Assembly: GCF_002240035.1 (NCBI RefSeq)
Contig: NZ_CP016397.1
Coordinates: 2,928,501 to 2,992,500, forward strand
Direction of reading: 5' to 3'
DNA: 64,000 bases
DNA from: Legionella clemsonensis
Lineage (GTDB): Bacteria; Pseudomonadota; Gammaproteobacteria; Legionellales; Legionellaceae
In this document: piece after piece, positions 17,275-25,578 of the stretch
Numbering within the stretch: the first letter of the stretch is position 1
Layout of the letters: every line of letters begins with the position of its first letter
Program-made: the position numbers and the translations under genes
The notes under the pieces: model-generated
What the model was told of the DNA's origin: nothing
The model's database searches: none
The model's input: the letters and a program-made list of their open reading frames with translations, nothing else

Positions 17275-18544
17275 AGGCTTTTATCACTATAGAAGCATTC
17301 ATGCTGGCAAATCCGCGATTAATCATTAACGCTGTTTTTGCCTTGTCTAAATAACGATGTTCTGCCTTAATATTTAACTGCTCACAAGCAGGTGCAGCCT
17401 GTGTAAAATTGGCAATACCTGGCACACATTTATGTGTCAGTGCATAACTTGTTAATACCGCATCAATAATACCAGAAGCACAAATAGTGTGTCCCATTGC
17501 CCATTTAAAAGCAGTCACCGGAACATTGGCAAACACAGCATGAATGGCTTTCGCTTCACTGTTATCAGATTTTACATTGCCATTACCGTGAGCCACGACC
17601 AAATCAATCTCATCAGGATTTATATTTTGGTCATCTAAAGTGCGTTTTATTAAGCTCGCTAACTCTTCACCATCCGCGTCAAGGGAAAATAAACCTGTTG
17701 CCTCACTTGCTGAAATACCGCCTGCGATTTCGCCAAAACAACGCGCTGAGCGGGCATGAACACTTTCTTCACTTTCCAATACTATTGCTGCAGCACCCTC
17801 AGCTAACACAGTACCATCATGTTCTTTGTCGAAAGGTTTTAAATGCCGATCGCTTAGTACCCCCAGTTTCTCATAGTAAAAAAGCGCTTGCGGTTCGATA
17901 CTGATGTCATAGCCCACAACAATTGCTCTATCAGCCTGTCCCAGAGCAATCGCATGATAAGCTTCAATTAGCGCCTGTGTACCGCCTACAGCATGATTGG
18001 TCACATTATGATTAGGACCTTTGAAACCGTAGGTAATCCCTGTGTAAGCCAGTACATTATTAGGTAAAATACGTAATAACCACATAGGATGAACTTCATT
18101 AAAGAGTTCATCAGCAAACGTTTTCATATCTCCCTGCGTTTTGGCCAATAAAGGTAAAAAATCTTCCTGCTGAAAATATTTATTACCCGGAGAGCCCACA
18201 TAGATAGCTGTTCTATCATTAAAATACTCCGTCATTTCCGGAGTTAAAGTAGTGCGGTAATCCATTAATTGACTATGATTGACTGCCTGTACTGCAGCAT
18301 TGATCCCTATTACATCCTGTCGGGAAATTACTTTTATTAATTTACGATCAGGAAGCATTTTTGCCGGCTGAAAATTTTTAAGTTCGCCGCCTAAGCGATG
18401 TGACCATGAAGACAAATCCCATTGCTTAATTTCATCAATGCCAGTCTGACCCTTTAAAATGGCTTCCCAGGTGCTATCAGCTGTCTCACCACATGCTGTT
18501 ACTGCACTTAATCCGGTCATAAAAACGCGATTGGAGTTTTTCAT
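17267..18544 (-). CDS. Ketosynthase-like protein lacking the active-site Cys (FabF2XL-like)
   Basis: A 425-residue FabF-like thiolase fold. Both active-site histidines are in place (His319 in VAHGNGN and His352 in MGHTICASG), but the nucleophile motif GPNISIATACTSG is replaced by GPNHNVTNHAVGG, so the Cys position becomes Ala185, next to His184. It therefore cannot form the usual acyl-enzyme and may be a decarboxylase or a chain-length-factor-like partner of the adjacent normal ketosynthase. The ATG at 18544 shares one base with the upstream stop (TAATG) and has a GGAGG site inside the upstream coding sequence. Rhizobial VLCFA operons also contain two ketosynthases. A sequencing error is unlikely to explain a whole changed motif. 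Confidence 0.88.
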   Translation of the reverse strand: MKNSNRVFMTGLSAVTACGETADSTWEAILKGQTGIDEIKQWDLSSWSHRLGGELKNFQPAKMLPDRKLIKVISRQDVIGINAAVQAVNHSQLMDYRTTLTPEMTEYFNDRTAIYVGSPGNKYFQQEDFLPLLAKTQGDMKTFADELFNEVHPMWLLRILPNNVLAYTGITYGFKGPNHNVTNHAVGGTQALIEAYHAIALGQADRAIVVGYDISIEPQALFYYEKLGVLSDRHLKPFDKEHDGTVLAEGAAAIVLESEESVHARSARCFGEIAGGISASEATGLFSLDADGEELASLIKRTLDDQNINPDEIDLVVAHGNGNVKSDNSEAKAIHAVFANVPVTAFKWAMGHTICASGIIDAVLTSYALTHKCVPGIANFTQAAPACEQLNIKAEHRYLDKAKTALMINRGFASMNASIVIKACD

Positions 18545-19839
18545 TAACTCGCTCCTCCAAACTCAGGGTGCTTAAATAATAAACAACTATTGGAGCCACC
18601 AAAACCAAATGAATTTGAGAGGACAACCCCTAAGGATTTTTCCCGAGGACCATCAACGACATAATCCAAATCACACTCAGGATCTACTGTCGTTAAATTT
18701 GCGGTTGGCGGAATGTGTGCATGCTGGATACTTAAAACTGACAGCACTGCTTCGAGAGCGCCAGCGGCCGCAATTAAATGTCCTGTCTGGCTTTTTGTCG
18801 AACTCACAGGAAGTTGTTTAGCATAGTCTTTAAATACTGCTTTTATCGCATTGGTTTCACTTAAATCATTCATCTTGGTTGATGTGCCATGGGCATTAAC
18901 GTAATCCACATCTCGAGCAGTCACTTGAGCATCCTCCAACGCTCGTTGAATCGCCTGAATGGCACCATCCCCATTTGGATGAGAATCAGTGATGCGATAA
19001 GAACTTAGAGAATTACCCTCACCAGCCAACTCCGCATAAATTTTTGCACCACGCGCTTTTGCTTTGCTCCATTCTTCAAGAATTAAAAATGCAGCACCCT
19101 CACCAAGCACAAAACCATTACGCGTTTTATCAAAAGGCCTGCTTGCCGTTGCCGGTGTTTCATTGTAAGTGGATAAAGCACCCAACAAGCAAAAACTGGA
19201 TAAGCCAAGGGGATTAATCATTGAGTCGAAACCACCTGCCAGCATAAAATCTGCTTCGCCTCGGCGAATAACCTGCATGGCTAGTCCCAGAGCCTGCCCT
19301 CCTGACGCACAAGCAGTGTGTACCGAGGATGCATAACCTTTGATTCCAAACTGCTGAATTAGCAAAGAAAGACCTGAGTTAGAAGTGGTCTTACCAAAAT
19401 CAACTAAATGGTAAAAATCTCGTGCTTTTTCTTGCAAGACTTGCCAATTAACGACTCCATCAGCAGCACAAGTGTTTTGAAAGCGTTGTAAATAGCTAAA
19501 TTCAGCAGTCATCATACCGCTACCAGTTACCACGCCCCAGCGAGAAGCGGTTTGCAGAGAAGGAGTAATACCTGCATCATCAAAAGCTTGATAAGCAGCC
19601 TCCAGTGCATATTGGGTAAACGGCATGGCAAAACGATTGTGTTTGCCTTTTATACAGGGATTAAGTTGAAATCCTTTCACTTCTGCAGCAATGCGAGTGG
19701 GGAAACCGCTGGCATCAAAATGCCTGATTCCAGCAATTCCTGACTGGCCTGCCATTAGATTCTGCCAGGTAGAACTAACATCATTGCCCAGGGGTGAAAC
19801 AATACCCAACCCTGTAATTGCCACTCGTCTTTTGTTCAT
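18544..19839 (-). CDS. Beta-ketoacyl-ACP synthase II-type, FabF1XL-like
   Basis: A 431-residue condensing enzyme that extends acyl chains with malonyl-ACP. The full catalytic triad is present: Cys177 in VHTACASGG, His317 in VNAHGTST and His354 in SQTGHLIAAAG. The C-terminal GFGGSN loop is also present. I start it at ATG 19839, 2 bases after the upstream stop, with AAAGG nine bases before; a TTG at 19848 is also in frame. It overlaps the next gene by one base, and the two ketosynthases may act as a heterodimer. It is likely dedicated to the AcpXL-type carrier at the head of the operon, elongating beyond normal membrane lengths; the chain length is inferred. Confidence 0.92.
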   Translation of the reverse strand: MNKRRVAITGLGIVSPLGNDVSSTWQNLMAGQSGIAGIRHFDASGFPTRIAAEVKGFQLNPCIKGKHNRFAMPFTQYALEAAYQAFDDAGITPSLQTASRWGVVTGSGMMTAEFSYLQRFQNTCAADGVVNWQVLQEKARDFYHLVDFGKTTSNSGLSLLIQQFGIKGYASSVHTACASGGQALGLAMQVIRRGEADFMLAGGFDSMINPLGLSSFCLLGALSTYNETPATASRPFDKTRNGFVLGEGAAFLILEEWSKAKARGAKIYAELAGEGNSLSSYRITDSHPNGDGAIQAIQRALEDAQVTARDVDYVNAHGTSTKMNDLSETNAIKAVFKDYAKQLPVSSTKSQTGHLIAAAGALEAVLSVLSIQHAHIPPTANLTTVDPECDLDYVVDGPREKSLGVVLSNSFGFGGSNSCLLFKHPEFGGAS

Positions 19840-19841
19840 AA

Positions 19842-20726
19842 TTAGCAACCTTTTGCAGTCATAACTAACTCTAAAACGCAGACGCGCTTACCTTCGACCT
19901 CGCTGCGATAACTTAAAATTAATTGTTGGTCATCCTGCTGTTTGACCTTCACATAGCAGGTAACAATATCACCCGGGTAAATAAATTCATTCATTTTTAT
20001 TTTACGCAGCTCACTAATTTGATACGTGGTAGCAAACTGTGCTTGAACCAGAAACTCGCGCGCCAAATTAAGCTTGCATTCCAATAAAACAGTCATTGGC
20101 AGTACCGGTTTTCTGGGAAAATGATCAGGAAAAAAAGGAGCTGCTCGAGTGATATTTTTTTCAGCAACTAATGAAATACCAGGTTCTGAGGCTAAAATTT
20201 TATCGAAAGACAGTTTTGGAATACGAGGAGTCAGGTCGATATCTATCGTTTCTTGTGGTGAATGAGCGTCTGGTGACCACTCTCCAGGCCGATAAATTTC
20301 CTGGAATTGACGACGCACCTCTTGTTCATCAATAAATTCATCCATTGATAGCAATGGACCCAAAGCGCCATCCACCCGAAATACAATTTCCCTGTTGATG
20401 CGGGCAATGCTGTGATACTGTACCGCAGTATCATCAAGTCTTTCTATAAATGATTCTAATTCAAGAGTTTCACCAACATAAGCAGCACGATAAACACGCG
20501 CGCTAGCGACTACTCCAGCTACTGGACGCAAGCTAAATTGGTTAAAAGACATTACATTCCATGCAGCCAATTGGCCTAGCGTTTCCCCTATTAAAGAAGG
20601 GATAAAACACAACCGGCCAGTTTCATCGTAGCATAAATAAGCATCATCCTGTGTTACATGCTTTATCCCTCGGATGGATTCACCCGGAGATAACTGCAGA
20701 ATTCTATCGACAAATAAAAACCGCAT
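19842..20726 (-). CDS. Double-hotdog 3-hydroxyacyl-ACP dehydratase, FabZXL-like
   Basis: A 294-residue protein, about twice the size of FabZ, with two hotdog domains. The C-terminal domain (about 165-294) has the FabZ active-site motif: PFFPDHFPRKPVLP with His202 and, 14 residues on, Glu216 (normal FabZ spacing). The N-terminal domain (about 1-150) has a degenerate hotdog core (CFIPSLIGETLGQLAAW) and probably only supports folding or substrate binding. It would dehydrate 3-hydroxyacyl chains on the neighbouring carrier. The ATG shares one base with the carrier stop (TGATG), indicating translational coupling. The length fits a fused dehydratase; substrate is inferred from context. Confidence 0.85.
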   Translation of the reverse strand: MRFLFVDRILQLSPGESIRGIKHVTQDDAYLCYDETGRLCFIPSLIGETLGQLAAWNVMSFNQFSLRPVAGVVASARVYRAAYVGETLELESFIERLDDTAVQYHSIARINREIVFRVDGALGPLLSMDEFIDEQEVRRQFQEIYRPGEWSPDAHSPQETIDIDLTPRIPKLSFDKILASEPGISLVAEKNITRAAPFFPDHFPRKPVLPMTVLLECKLNLAREFLVQAQFATTYQISELRKIKMNEFIYPGDIVTCYVKVKQQDDQQLILSYRSEVEGKRVCVLELVMTAKGC

Positions 20727-21139
20727 CAGGCTGGTGTTTCACAAGTTTTTTGTTCATTTACAGCGGCCACAACCAATTTACAGAATGTTTCGACAGTAAA
20801 CAGTGTAGGAATTTCATTGACTTTCAGGTTTGCCTTGAAGTAATCAGCCGGCACTTCACTTAAATAATTTCTGAGCGCTTGCATGCCTTTAGGAGTCAGT
20901 ATGCCCCCTTTTTCAAACTCATCTTCAGCCAAATCACCACGGGCATTTTTCTCAAGTTGACCCCGAGGTATTTTAATACTGAATTCTTTTTCAAGCTGAA
21001 AAACTAAATCAAGAAAATCAATTGATTCAGCACCTAAATCGGCTATCAATCGACTATTTAGAGAAATTTCTTCTTCATCAATAACCAAAACATCAGCGAT
21101 AATTTCCCTTACCTTAGGGTACACGCTTTCTACATTCAT
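20726..21139 (-). CDS. acpXL: Acyl carrier protein, AcpXL-like (long form)
   Basis: A 137-residue carrier, longer than the ~78 residues of housekeeping AcpP. The phosphopantetheine site is Ser39 in DLGAESIDFLDLVFQLEKEF, and the surrounding helix II matches carrier proteins. The extra C-terminal ~60 residues are acidic and helical. It is the first gene of a five-gene operon (carrier, dehydratase, two ketosynthases, acyltransferase) whose order matches rhizobial acpXL clusters that build 27-hydroxyoctacosanoate-type lipid A chains. Legionella lipid A is known to carry 27-oxo and dioic C27-C28 acids. A holo-ACP synthase is needed elsewhere. The symbol is assigned by context. Confidence 0.88.
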   Translation of the reverse strand: MNVESVYPKVREIIADVLVIDEEEISLNSRLIADLGAESIDFLDLVFQLEKEFSIKIPRGQLEKNARGDLAEDEFEKGGILTPKGMQALRNYLSEVPADYFKANLKVNEIPTLFTVETFCKLVVAAVNEQKTCETPA

Positions 21140-21178
21140 TTTTCTTCCTCAGAACTCAACTGGTTTTCAAAATCGGGA

Positions 21179-21187
21179 AGTATATCA
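21179..21187 (-). promoter_or_regulatory. Extended -10 promoter of the acpXL operon
   Basis: On the minus strand TATACT (21184-21179) is preceded by TG one base upstream, an extended -10 motif. The -35 region is poor, as usual for this class. Transcription would start near 21172, 33 bases before the carrier ATG. Confidence 0.5.
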
Positions 21188-21502
21188 TAAATTTTTGACA
21201 GACAGCTACGATAATAAAGTAAATCCAGGGTAAATATTTCTTATTTTTTGCTCATTTTGCCTTGCTTGCTCCTGCATGAACATGCAACAGAATTGATAGT
21301 ATTTATTGATAAATGAGAGAGAATAAATTCTCTTTAATTGATGATTAGAGTTCACGTAATGAATTCAGGTGCCTAAACAGAAAAGCAAACCACGCCGATT
21401 TTTCGCTCTTCATCCTGATGACTATAAAAAAATATCATTATCTTTTATACTTTTCCCCTGGATAAAAAGTTTAAATGCTTTTCTTAATGAGTAGTGGAAA
21501 TA
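21188..21502. other. Divergent intergenic region, no gene seen
   Basis: These ~315 bases separate the acpXL operon from the secreted-protein gene. They are AT-rich, with a small AGAGAAT/ATTCTCT inverted repeat near 21316-21332. I see no open frame with a ribosome site, no RNA gene and no convincing promoter for the rightward gene. Confidence 0.5.
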
Positions 21503-23200
21503 ATGCAAAAAATTAGAAAAATAATTGTCTTATCTGTTCTTATTGTTTTACCTCTTTCCCTTGCATATTCTTTCACAACCACTGACGTTCACCCCCACGC
21601 GACAGACGTTAATCAAAATCAAGAGTTTCGTGATATGGTCATTGCCCATATTCGTTCTGTTGCCAATCATCGCATTTTTCACACCCCGATTGCAGAAACC
21701 TCACTGGATAAGCTTTGGAATACCTCCTACCAGATACCTAACTGGAGTACTGACATAGGTATTTATTATCAAGGTACCCAAATTGGTCGAGCCAGCGTTC
21801 AGGGTCCCAATTTACCCCAGGTTTTGCAATCGGCTACTGAACATGCTTTAAAAAATACAAACTTAAAACCAATAACGGCTAAAGAATTAGAACAATTCCG
21901 CTTTAAGGTAAATTTTGACTATTACCCTACGCAAACCTATGCCTTTATTGAATATTTAAAAAGGGGATTAGAACTATTGGGAAATCGCGTGGCCGTAAGA
22001 CGTTTAGAGGTGCCTTTGATCAAAGAACAAATAGCCAATAGTCAACATTATTTGCTTAATGTAATGCATCCCTCTCTATATGGATTTTTTAAGTTTTATG
22101 ACGCGGGACAGGATAAACAAGAAAAGCGGCTACGTACCATTTATAGTGCTTCCAGTTTGTATACTCTCATGAAACTTTATCAATATAACCATGACCCGAT
22201 ACTGGAAAAAAATTTCAAACCTATTGCTAAATTTATAGTCTCCATGCAGGTACCTTCTGGTCCTCATGCAGGAGGATTTTATTACTCTTTTAATCCTGTA
22301 ACATCCAAAAAACAATGCCGTGTTGTTGTGGGGACAACCTCCAAAACCATTTTTACGCTTTTAGAACTGTATCATTTTTATAATGATGATAGCTATCTCG
22401 CTACTGCTAAAAAGGCAGGTGATTGGTTATTAACCATGATAAAACCTGATGGCAATGTATCACCTATTGCCAAATGTGAAGGAACAGATTGGCATGTTTA
22501 CGATAGATATTCTTTCCTTTACTCAGGCCAGGTCCTTTCAGCACTTTCACGCTTGTATGCCATTACCAAGGATCAACGTTATTATAAGGGCGCGACAAAA
22601 ATTGCCAATCATTTTAAAGAAGAGGTTAAGCAACAAGGCGCCTTTGTTGGCGATGATTTTCGACCCAAGAATTCTATTTCTACCAGCTGGGTTCTCATGG
22701 CAATGATTGACTATGCCAAAATTAATAATGAGGCGGTTTATCGACGCATTATTCAAGAAACCGCTGCAAAAATATTGTCGCTGCAAATCACCAATAAACA
22801 TGATGCTTACACTTATGGACGCTATCGTGATGCTATTACTCCTAGCGGCAATGGTTGGATTAATGAAGTGATGGGGGTTCTTTATGACTTTTGTCAAAAC
22901 GAGCATTTAAACAATTGTGATCAGTATCGTCAGCCCATGTTATTAACTACTCGTTGGCTATTACAAAATGCCTATACCAAGGCCAACACCTATGATGTCA
23001 AAAATCCGGAACGAGCCATAGGGGGGTTCATTACCAATTTTAGCAGTCAAACTGTACGTACCGATGCTGTTTGCCATGGTGTAAATAGTTTGCTTAGCTT
23101 GTTAGCTATGGTAGGGGACACCAAAGAACCCTTATTGGTAGTTCCCGAAAGACCTTTTGCCGAAATTTTACCCTCCTTAAGGGCAGGCAGACTCACGTGA
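21503..23200 (+). CDS. Secreted helical-toroid-like protein, unknown enzyme
   Basis: A 565-residue protein. I prefer the ATG at 21503; a GTG at 21494 adds three residues. The N-terminus is a signal peptide or anchor (MQKIRKIIVLSVLIVLPLSLAYS). Residues ~30-110 look like a small alpha/beta domain (GIYYQGTQIGRASVQGPNLPQ...ATEHALK). Residues ~200-520 contain repeated helix pairs with aromatic and Gly turns (YTLMKLYQYN, FTLLELYHFYNDDSYL, GQVLSALSRLYAITKDQRYY, STSWVLMAMIDYA), the texture of an (alpha/alpha)6 toroid as in six-hairpin glycosidases, epimerases and lyases. A polysaccharide or glycan substrate is therefore possible, but I see no family-specific catalytic signature. Export is likely; function unknown. 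Confidence 0.75.
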   Translation: MQKIRKIIVLSVLIVLPLSLAYSFTTTDVHPHATDVNQNQEFRDMVIAHIRSVANHRIFHTPIAETSLDKLWNTSYQIPNWSTDIGIYYQGTQIGRASVQGPNLPQVLQSATEHALKNTNLKPITAKELEQFRFKVNFDYYPTQTYAFIEYLKRGLELLGNRVAVRRLEVPLIKEQIANSQHYLLNVMHPSLYGFFKFYDAGQDKQEKRLRTIYSASSLYTLMKLYQYNHDPILEKNFKPIAKFIVSMQVPSGPHAGGFYYSFNPVTSKKQCRVVVGTTSKTIFTLLELYHFYNDDSYLATAKKAGDWLLTMIKPDGNVSPIAKCEGTDWHVYDRYSFLYSGQVLSALSRLYAITKDQRYYKGATKIANHFKEEVKQQGAFVGDDFRPKNSISTSWVLMAMIDYAKINNEAVYRRIIQETAAKILSLQITNKHDAYTYGRYRDAITPSGNGWINEVMGVLYDFCQNEHLNNCDQYRQPMLLTTRWLLQNAYTKANTYDVKNPERAIGGFITNFSSQTVRTDAVCHGVNSLLSLLAMVGDTKEPLLVVPERPFAEILPSLRAGRLT

Positions 23201-23240
23201 GTTCGACAGAACATTTAAGTGATTGATAGTTGCTCTTTCT

Positions 23241-23268
23241 GGGGCCCCGGTTTATTTACCGCGGCACC
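23241..23268. other. GC-rich palindromic patch
   Basis: GGGGCCCC (23241-23248) is followed by a CCGG...CCGCGG stretch, standing out in AT-rich DNA between two plus-strand genes. It may form a hairpin that ends transcription of the upstream gene, but there is no T tract. Confidence 0.3.
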
Positions 23269-23342
23269 CAACCCACCAAATGTTATATATTTGACCAGTT
23301 TATGATAAAATTATTCACCTTTATTTAAATTTGCATTCTCTT

Positions 23343-24521
23343 ATGGCTCAAATTATCGATTTATTCAATTTAATACCCGCTACACGCTCCTTATTGGCCA
23401 ACCTTTTAATTGCGAATAAAAACAAAACTACGTTTGCGAAAGGTTCTCATTGGGTTAATGACGAGGAAATTATTCTTAGTCATCGTATCATCATGCACTT
23501 AAACTCCAACGCCACCAAAAATGTCTATGAAGTTCTTGATGACAATCTTTACGGCAAAGGGTGTTTTGGCGAACTTTATTTAAGTTTAGTCACGCTGGTG
23601 TTTGAAGAAAACACATTAATTGCCAAAATTAGGCCGGAAGAAAAACAACGTCTGGTCAAGGCACAACCTTTAAAATATGTTTCCAAAGAACAAGCCGAAA
23701 GAGAGGTTAGTAATTTAACCACCTTGGGATTTTTTCATTGTAAACCACTGACTATCGACGATGCACAAAGTTATATTACCATGCGTAAACTACCTGGTGT
23801 GCCTCTTAAGGTATTAATTGAAGCGAATCAGCTCACTATTCAGCAAAGATATAACTTAACCTGTATTTTAGTGCAAACCTATAAAGAGCAAATCATGGAG
23901 AAAGGTTTAATCCATCGTGATATTAATCCCGGAAATATTTTAATCAATGAGCAATTTGTTACCCATTTTGTCGATGCGGCATTTGCAATTCCTAAGGGAT
24001 ATGATGATTCTAGAGACCACCATGGCGCTATTCCTTATGCAGCCCCTGAATGCTATTCACTCTATGAGAACAGCACGGTTAAAACAGACATCTATGCCCT
24101 GGCTCGAGTGCTCATGCTTGTCTGGGGGGATGATATGTTTGGCAATCCCGATTTTCGTCCAACCGATGTGATTTGGACTGCCAAACACCCTTCTTTTGCC
24201 ACCTTATTCTCACGCATGGATGAAATTCCGACGTGTCATGAGGAAATTCGGTCCCTGCTACGTAGCATGATGCATGAAGACGCGTTTGAAAGAGCCGACC
24301 TTACCCAAATTTTCACAACTTTAGACGGGTTAGCCAACCAATTAACTCCTATAGCTAATCCTGACAAAACTACCTTTGTAAGTTCTGTCAATTCTGCAGC
24401 CCCAGTAAAGGTAGATAGCGAAAGCAATGAGACTCCATCTGAACTTTCAAATCCTAATGTTAACAACTATTATACTGAAGATGATGAGGAAGGCTATAAT
24501 GCCTATTACGGCTTTACTTAA
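23343..24521 (+). CDS. Serine/threonine protein kinase-like protein, effector candidate
   Basis: A 392-residue protein starting at ATG 23343 (an in-frame TTG at 23331 is an alternative; no strong ribosome site for either). Kinase motifs appear in order: glycine loop GKGCFGE (~71-77), likely ATP-binding Lys95 in LIAKI, helix C Glu in QAEREVSNL, catalytic loop HRDINPGN with Asp193, metal-binding Asp211 in VDAAFA (DFG changed to DAA), and APE at 234-236 followed by TDIYALARVL, the usual helix F Asp. Catalytic residues are present, so activity is plausible despite the DAA change. The C-terminal ~70 residues are low-complexity and end in an acidic patch (TEDDEEGYN) resembling the E-block of Dot/Icm secretion signals. 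Secretion and the host target are inferred. Confidence 0.82.
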   Translation: MAQIIDLFNLIPATRSLLANLLIANKNKTTFAKGSHWVNDEEIILSHRIIMHLNSNATKNVYEVLDDNLYGKGCFGELYLSLVTLVFEENTLIAKIRPEEKQRLVKAQPLKYVSKEQAEREVSNLTTLGFFHCKPLTIDDAQSYITMRKLPGVPLKVLIEANQLTIQQRYNLTCILVQTYKEQIMEKGLIHRDINPGNILINEQFVTHFVDAAFAIPKGYDDSRDHHGAIPYAAPECYSLYENSTVKTDIYALARVLMLVWGDDMFGNPDFRPTDVIWTAKHPSFATLFSRMDEIPTCHEEIRSLLRSMMHEDAFERADLTQIFTTLDGLANQLTPIANPDKTTFVSSVNSAAPVKVDSESNETPSELSNPNVNNYYTEDDEEGYNAYYGFT

Positions 24522-24524
24522 AGA

Positions 24525-24546
24525 GCACGCAAGATAACTTGCATGC
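24525..24546. terminator. Hairpin between convergent kinase and fabL genes
   Basis: A 9-bp stem with one mismatch (24525-24533 with 24538-24546, loop ATAA) starts 3 bases after the kinase stop and lies just before the fabL stop on the other strand. T tracts are weak on both sides. Confidence 0.45.
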
Positions 24547-24552
24547 TTCCCC

Positions 24553-25308
24553 TTATCCAACTCGACTATAACCTGCATCTACAAATAGAGTATGAGCATT
24601 AATCATTTTTGCTTCCGGCAAACAGAGAAGATAAATGGCATCTGCTACATGTTCTGGCGTGAGAGGCTCGGCCGATAAAGCATGAGCATGATATTCATCC
24701 AATAATTGCTGGCGGTTAGGAAAGTGCTTTAATGCATCCGTATCAACCACACCTGCTGAAACTGTATTCACAGTAATGCCAAATTCTGCTAATTCAAGAC
24801 TTAAAGAACGAACCAGCGCTTCCAGAGCAGCTTTGGAGGCACCAATAAAGGCATAATTGGGAATTGCCCGATGTGAGCCTAAGCTTGATAGAGCAATAAC
24901 ACGGCTTTGAGGTGGCATTAATTCACGTCCCTCAACTACCAAGTGATTTAGAGCCAAAGCATTGGTCTCCAAACACCAACGCCAATGTTTGGTCGACATT
25001 TTTAACGCGGGCTTTAAAACACCACTAGCCGCATTACTGATTAAAAAATGAAGTGCTGAGAAATGTTCTCGAAATTGCGCAAACATTTCTTTTACTGACT
25101 GGTGATCCGCAACGTTCGCCTGCAAGGCGACCGCTTTGCGTCCCAGTTGCTGAATGTCTTCAATCAAATGTTGAGCTTCGTCTGAACTATTATAATAAAC
25201 AATTGCAATGTCGCTGCCAGCTTGTGCTAATTTTAAAGCAGTCGCTTTACCAATACCCCGCGCTCCGCCGGTTATCAATGCCACTTTGTTAGCAAATACA
25301 CCACTCAT
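24553..25308 (-). CDS. fabL: Enoyl-ACP reductase III, SDR family (FabL-like)
   Basis: A 251-residue short-chain dehydrogenase/reductase that reduces trans-2-enoyl-ACP with NADPH. The cofactor loop is TGGARGIG (13-20). The active site is Tyr152-x6-Lys159 (NYAFIGASKAALEAL), the six-residue spacing of enoyl reductases rather than the YxxxK of ketoreductases. NAASGVL (about 92-98), SSLGS and DTDALKHFPNR match Bacillus FabL closely. It lies ~3.4 kb from the acpXL operon, on the same strand but behind two plus-strand genes, so it is a separate unit. It could serve either general fatty acid synthesis or the very-long-chain pathway; context favours the latter, but this is inference. Confidence 0.88.
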   Translation of the reverse strand: MSGVFANKVALITGGARGIGKATALKLAQAGSDIAIVYYNSSDEAQHLIEDIQQLGRKAVALQANVADHQSVKEMFAQFREHFSALHFLISNAASGVLKPALKMSTKHWRWCLETNALALNHLVVEGRELMPPQSRVIALSSLGSHRAIPNYAFIGASKAALEALVRSLSLELAEFGITVNTVSAGVVDTDALKHFPNRQQLLDEYHAHALSAEPLTPEHVADAIYLLCLPEAKMINAHTLFVDAGYSRVG

Positions 25309-25578
25309 TTAACCTTTTCCTCTGGGTAAAAAAGCATCAAAACTACAGTGAATAATATTATCTGTCAATGCTAGATAACGTCCATCTGGCAAGATCATAC
25401 CTTGTATGATACTTCAACACTCAAACCTTGAGTAAATATTGTCATCTTGCCTTGAGCAATGTGAGGGAGGATATCCTTGCTTAAATGGCATTTCCAATGT
25501 TTTTCTTTTGAAGTATTCTTGTCTCCCCGACACTAACTTTGTACCATCAGCAAACACTATTAAAAGGCATTGTTGTTA

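Noticed and set aside
24553..25308. FabG-type ketoreductase for the SDR gene
   Set aside because: The catalytic spacing is Tyr-x6-Lys and motifs match FabL, not the YxxxK of FabG.
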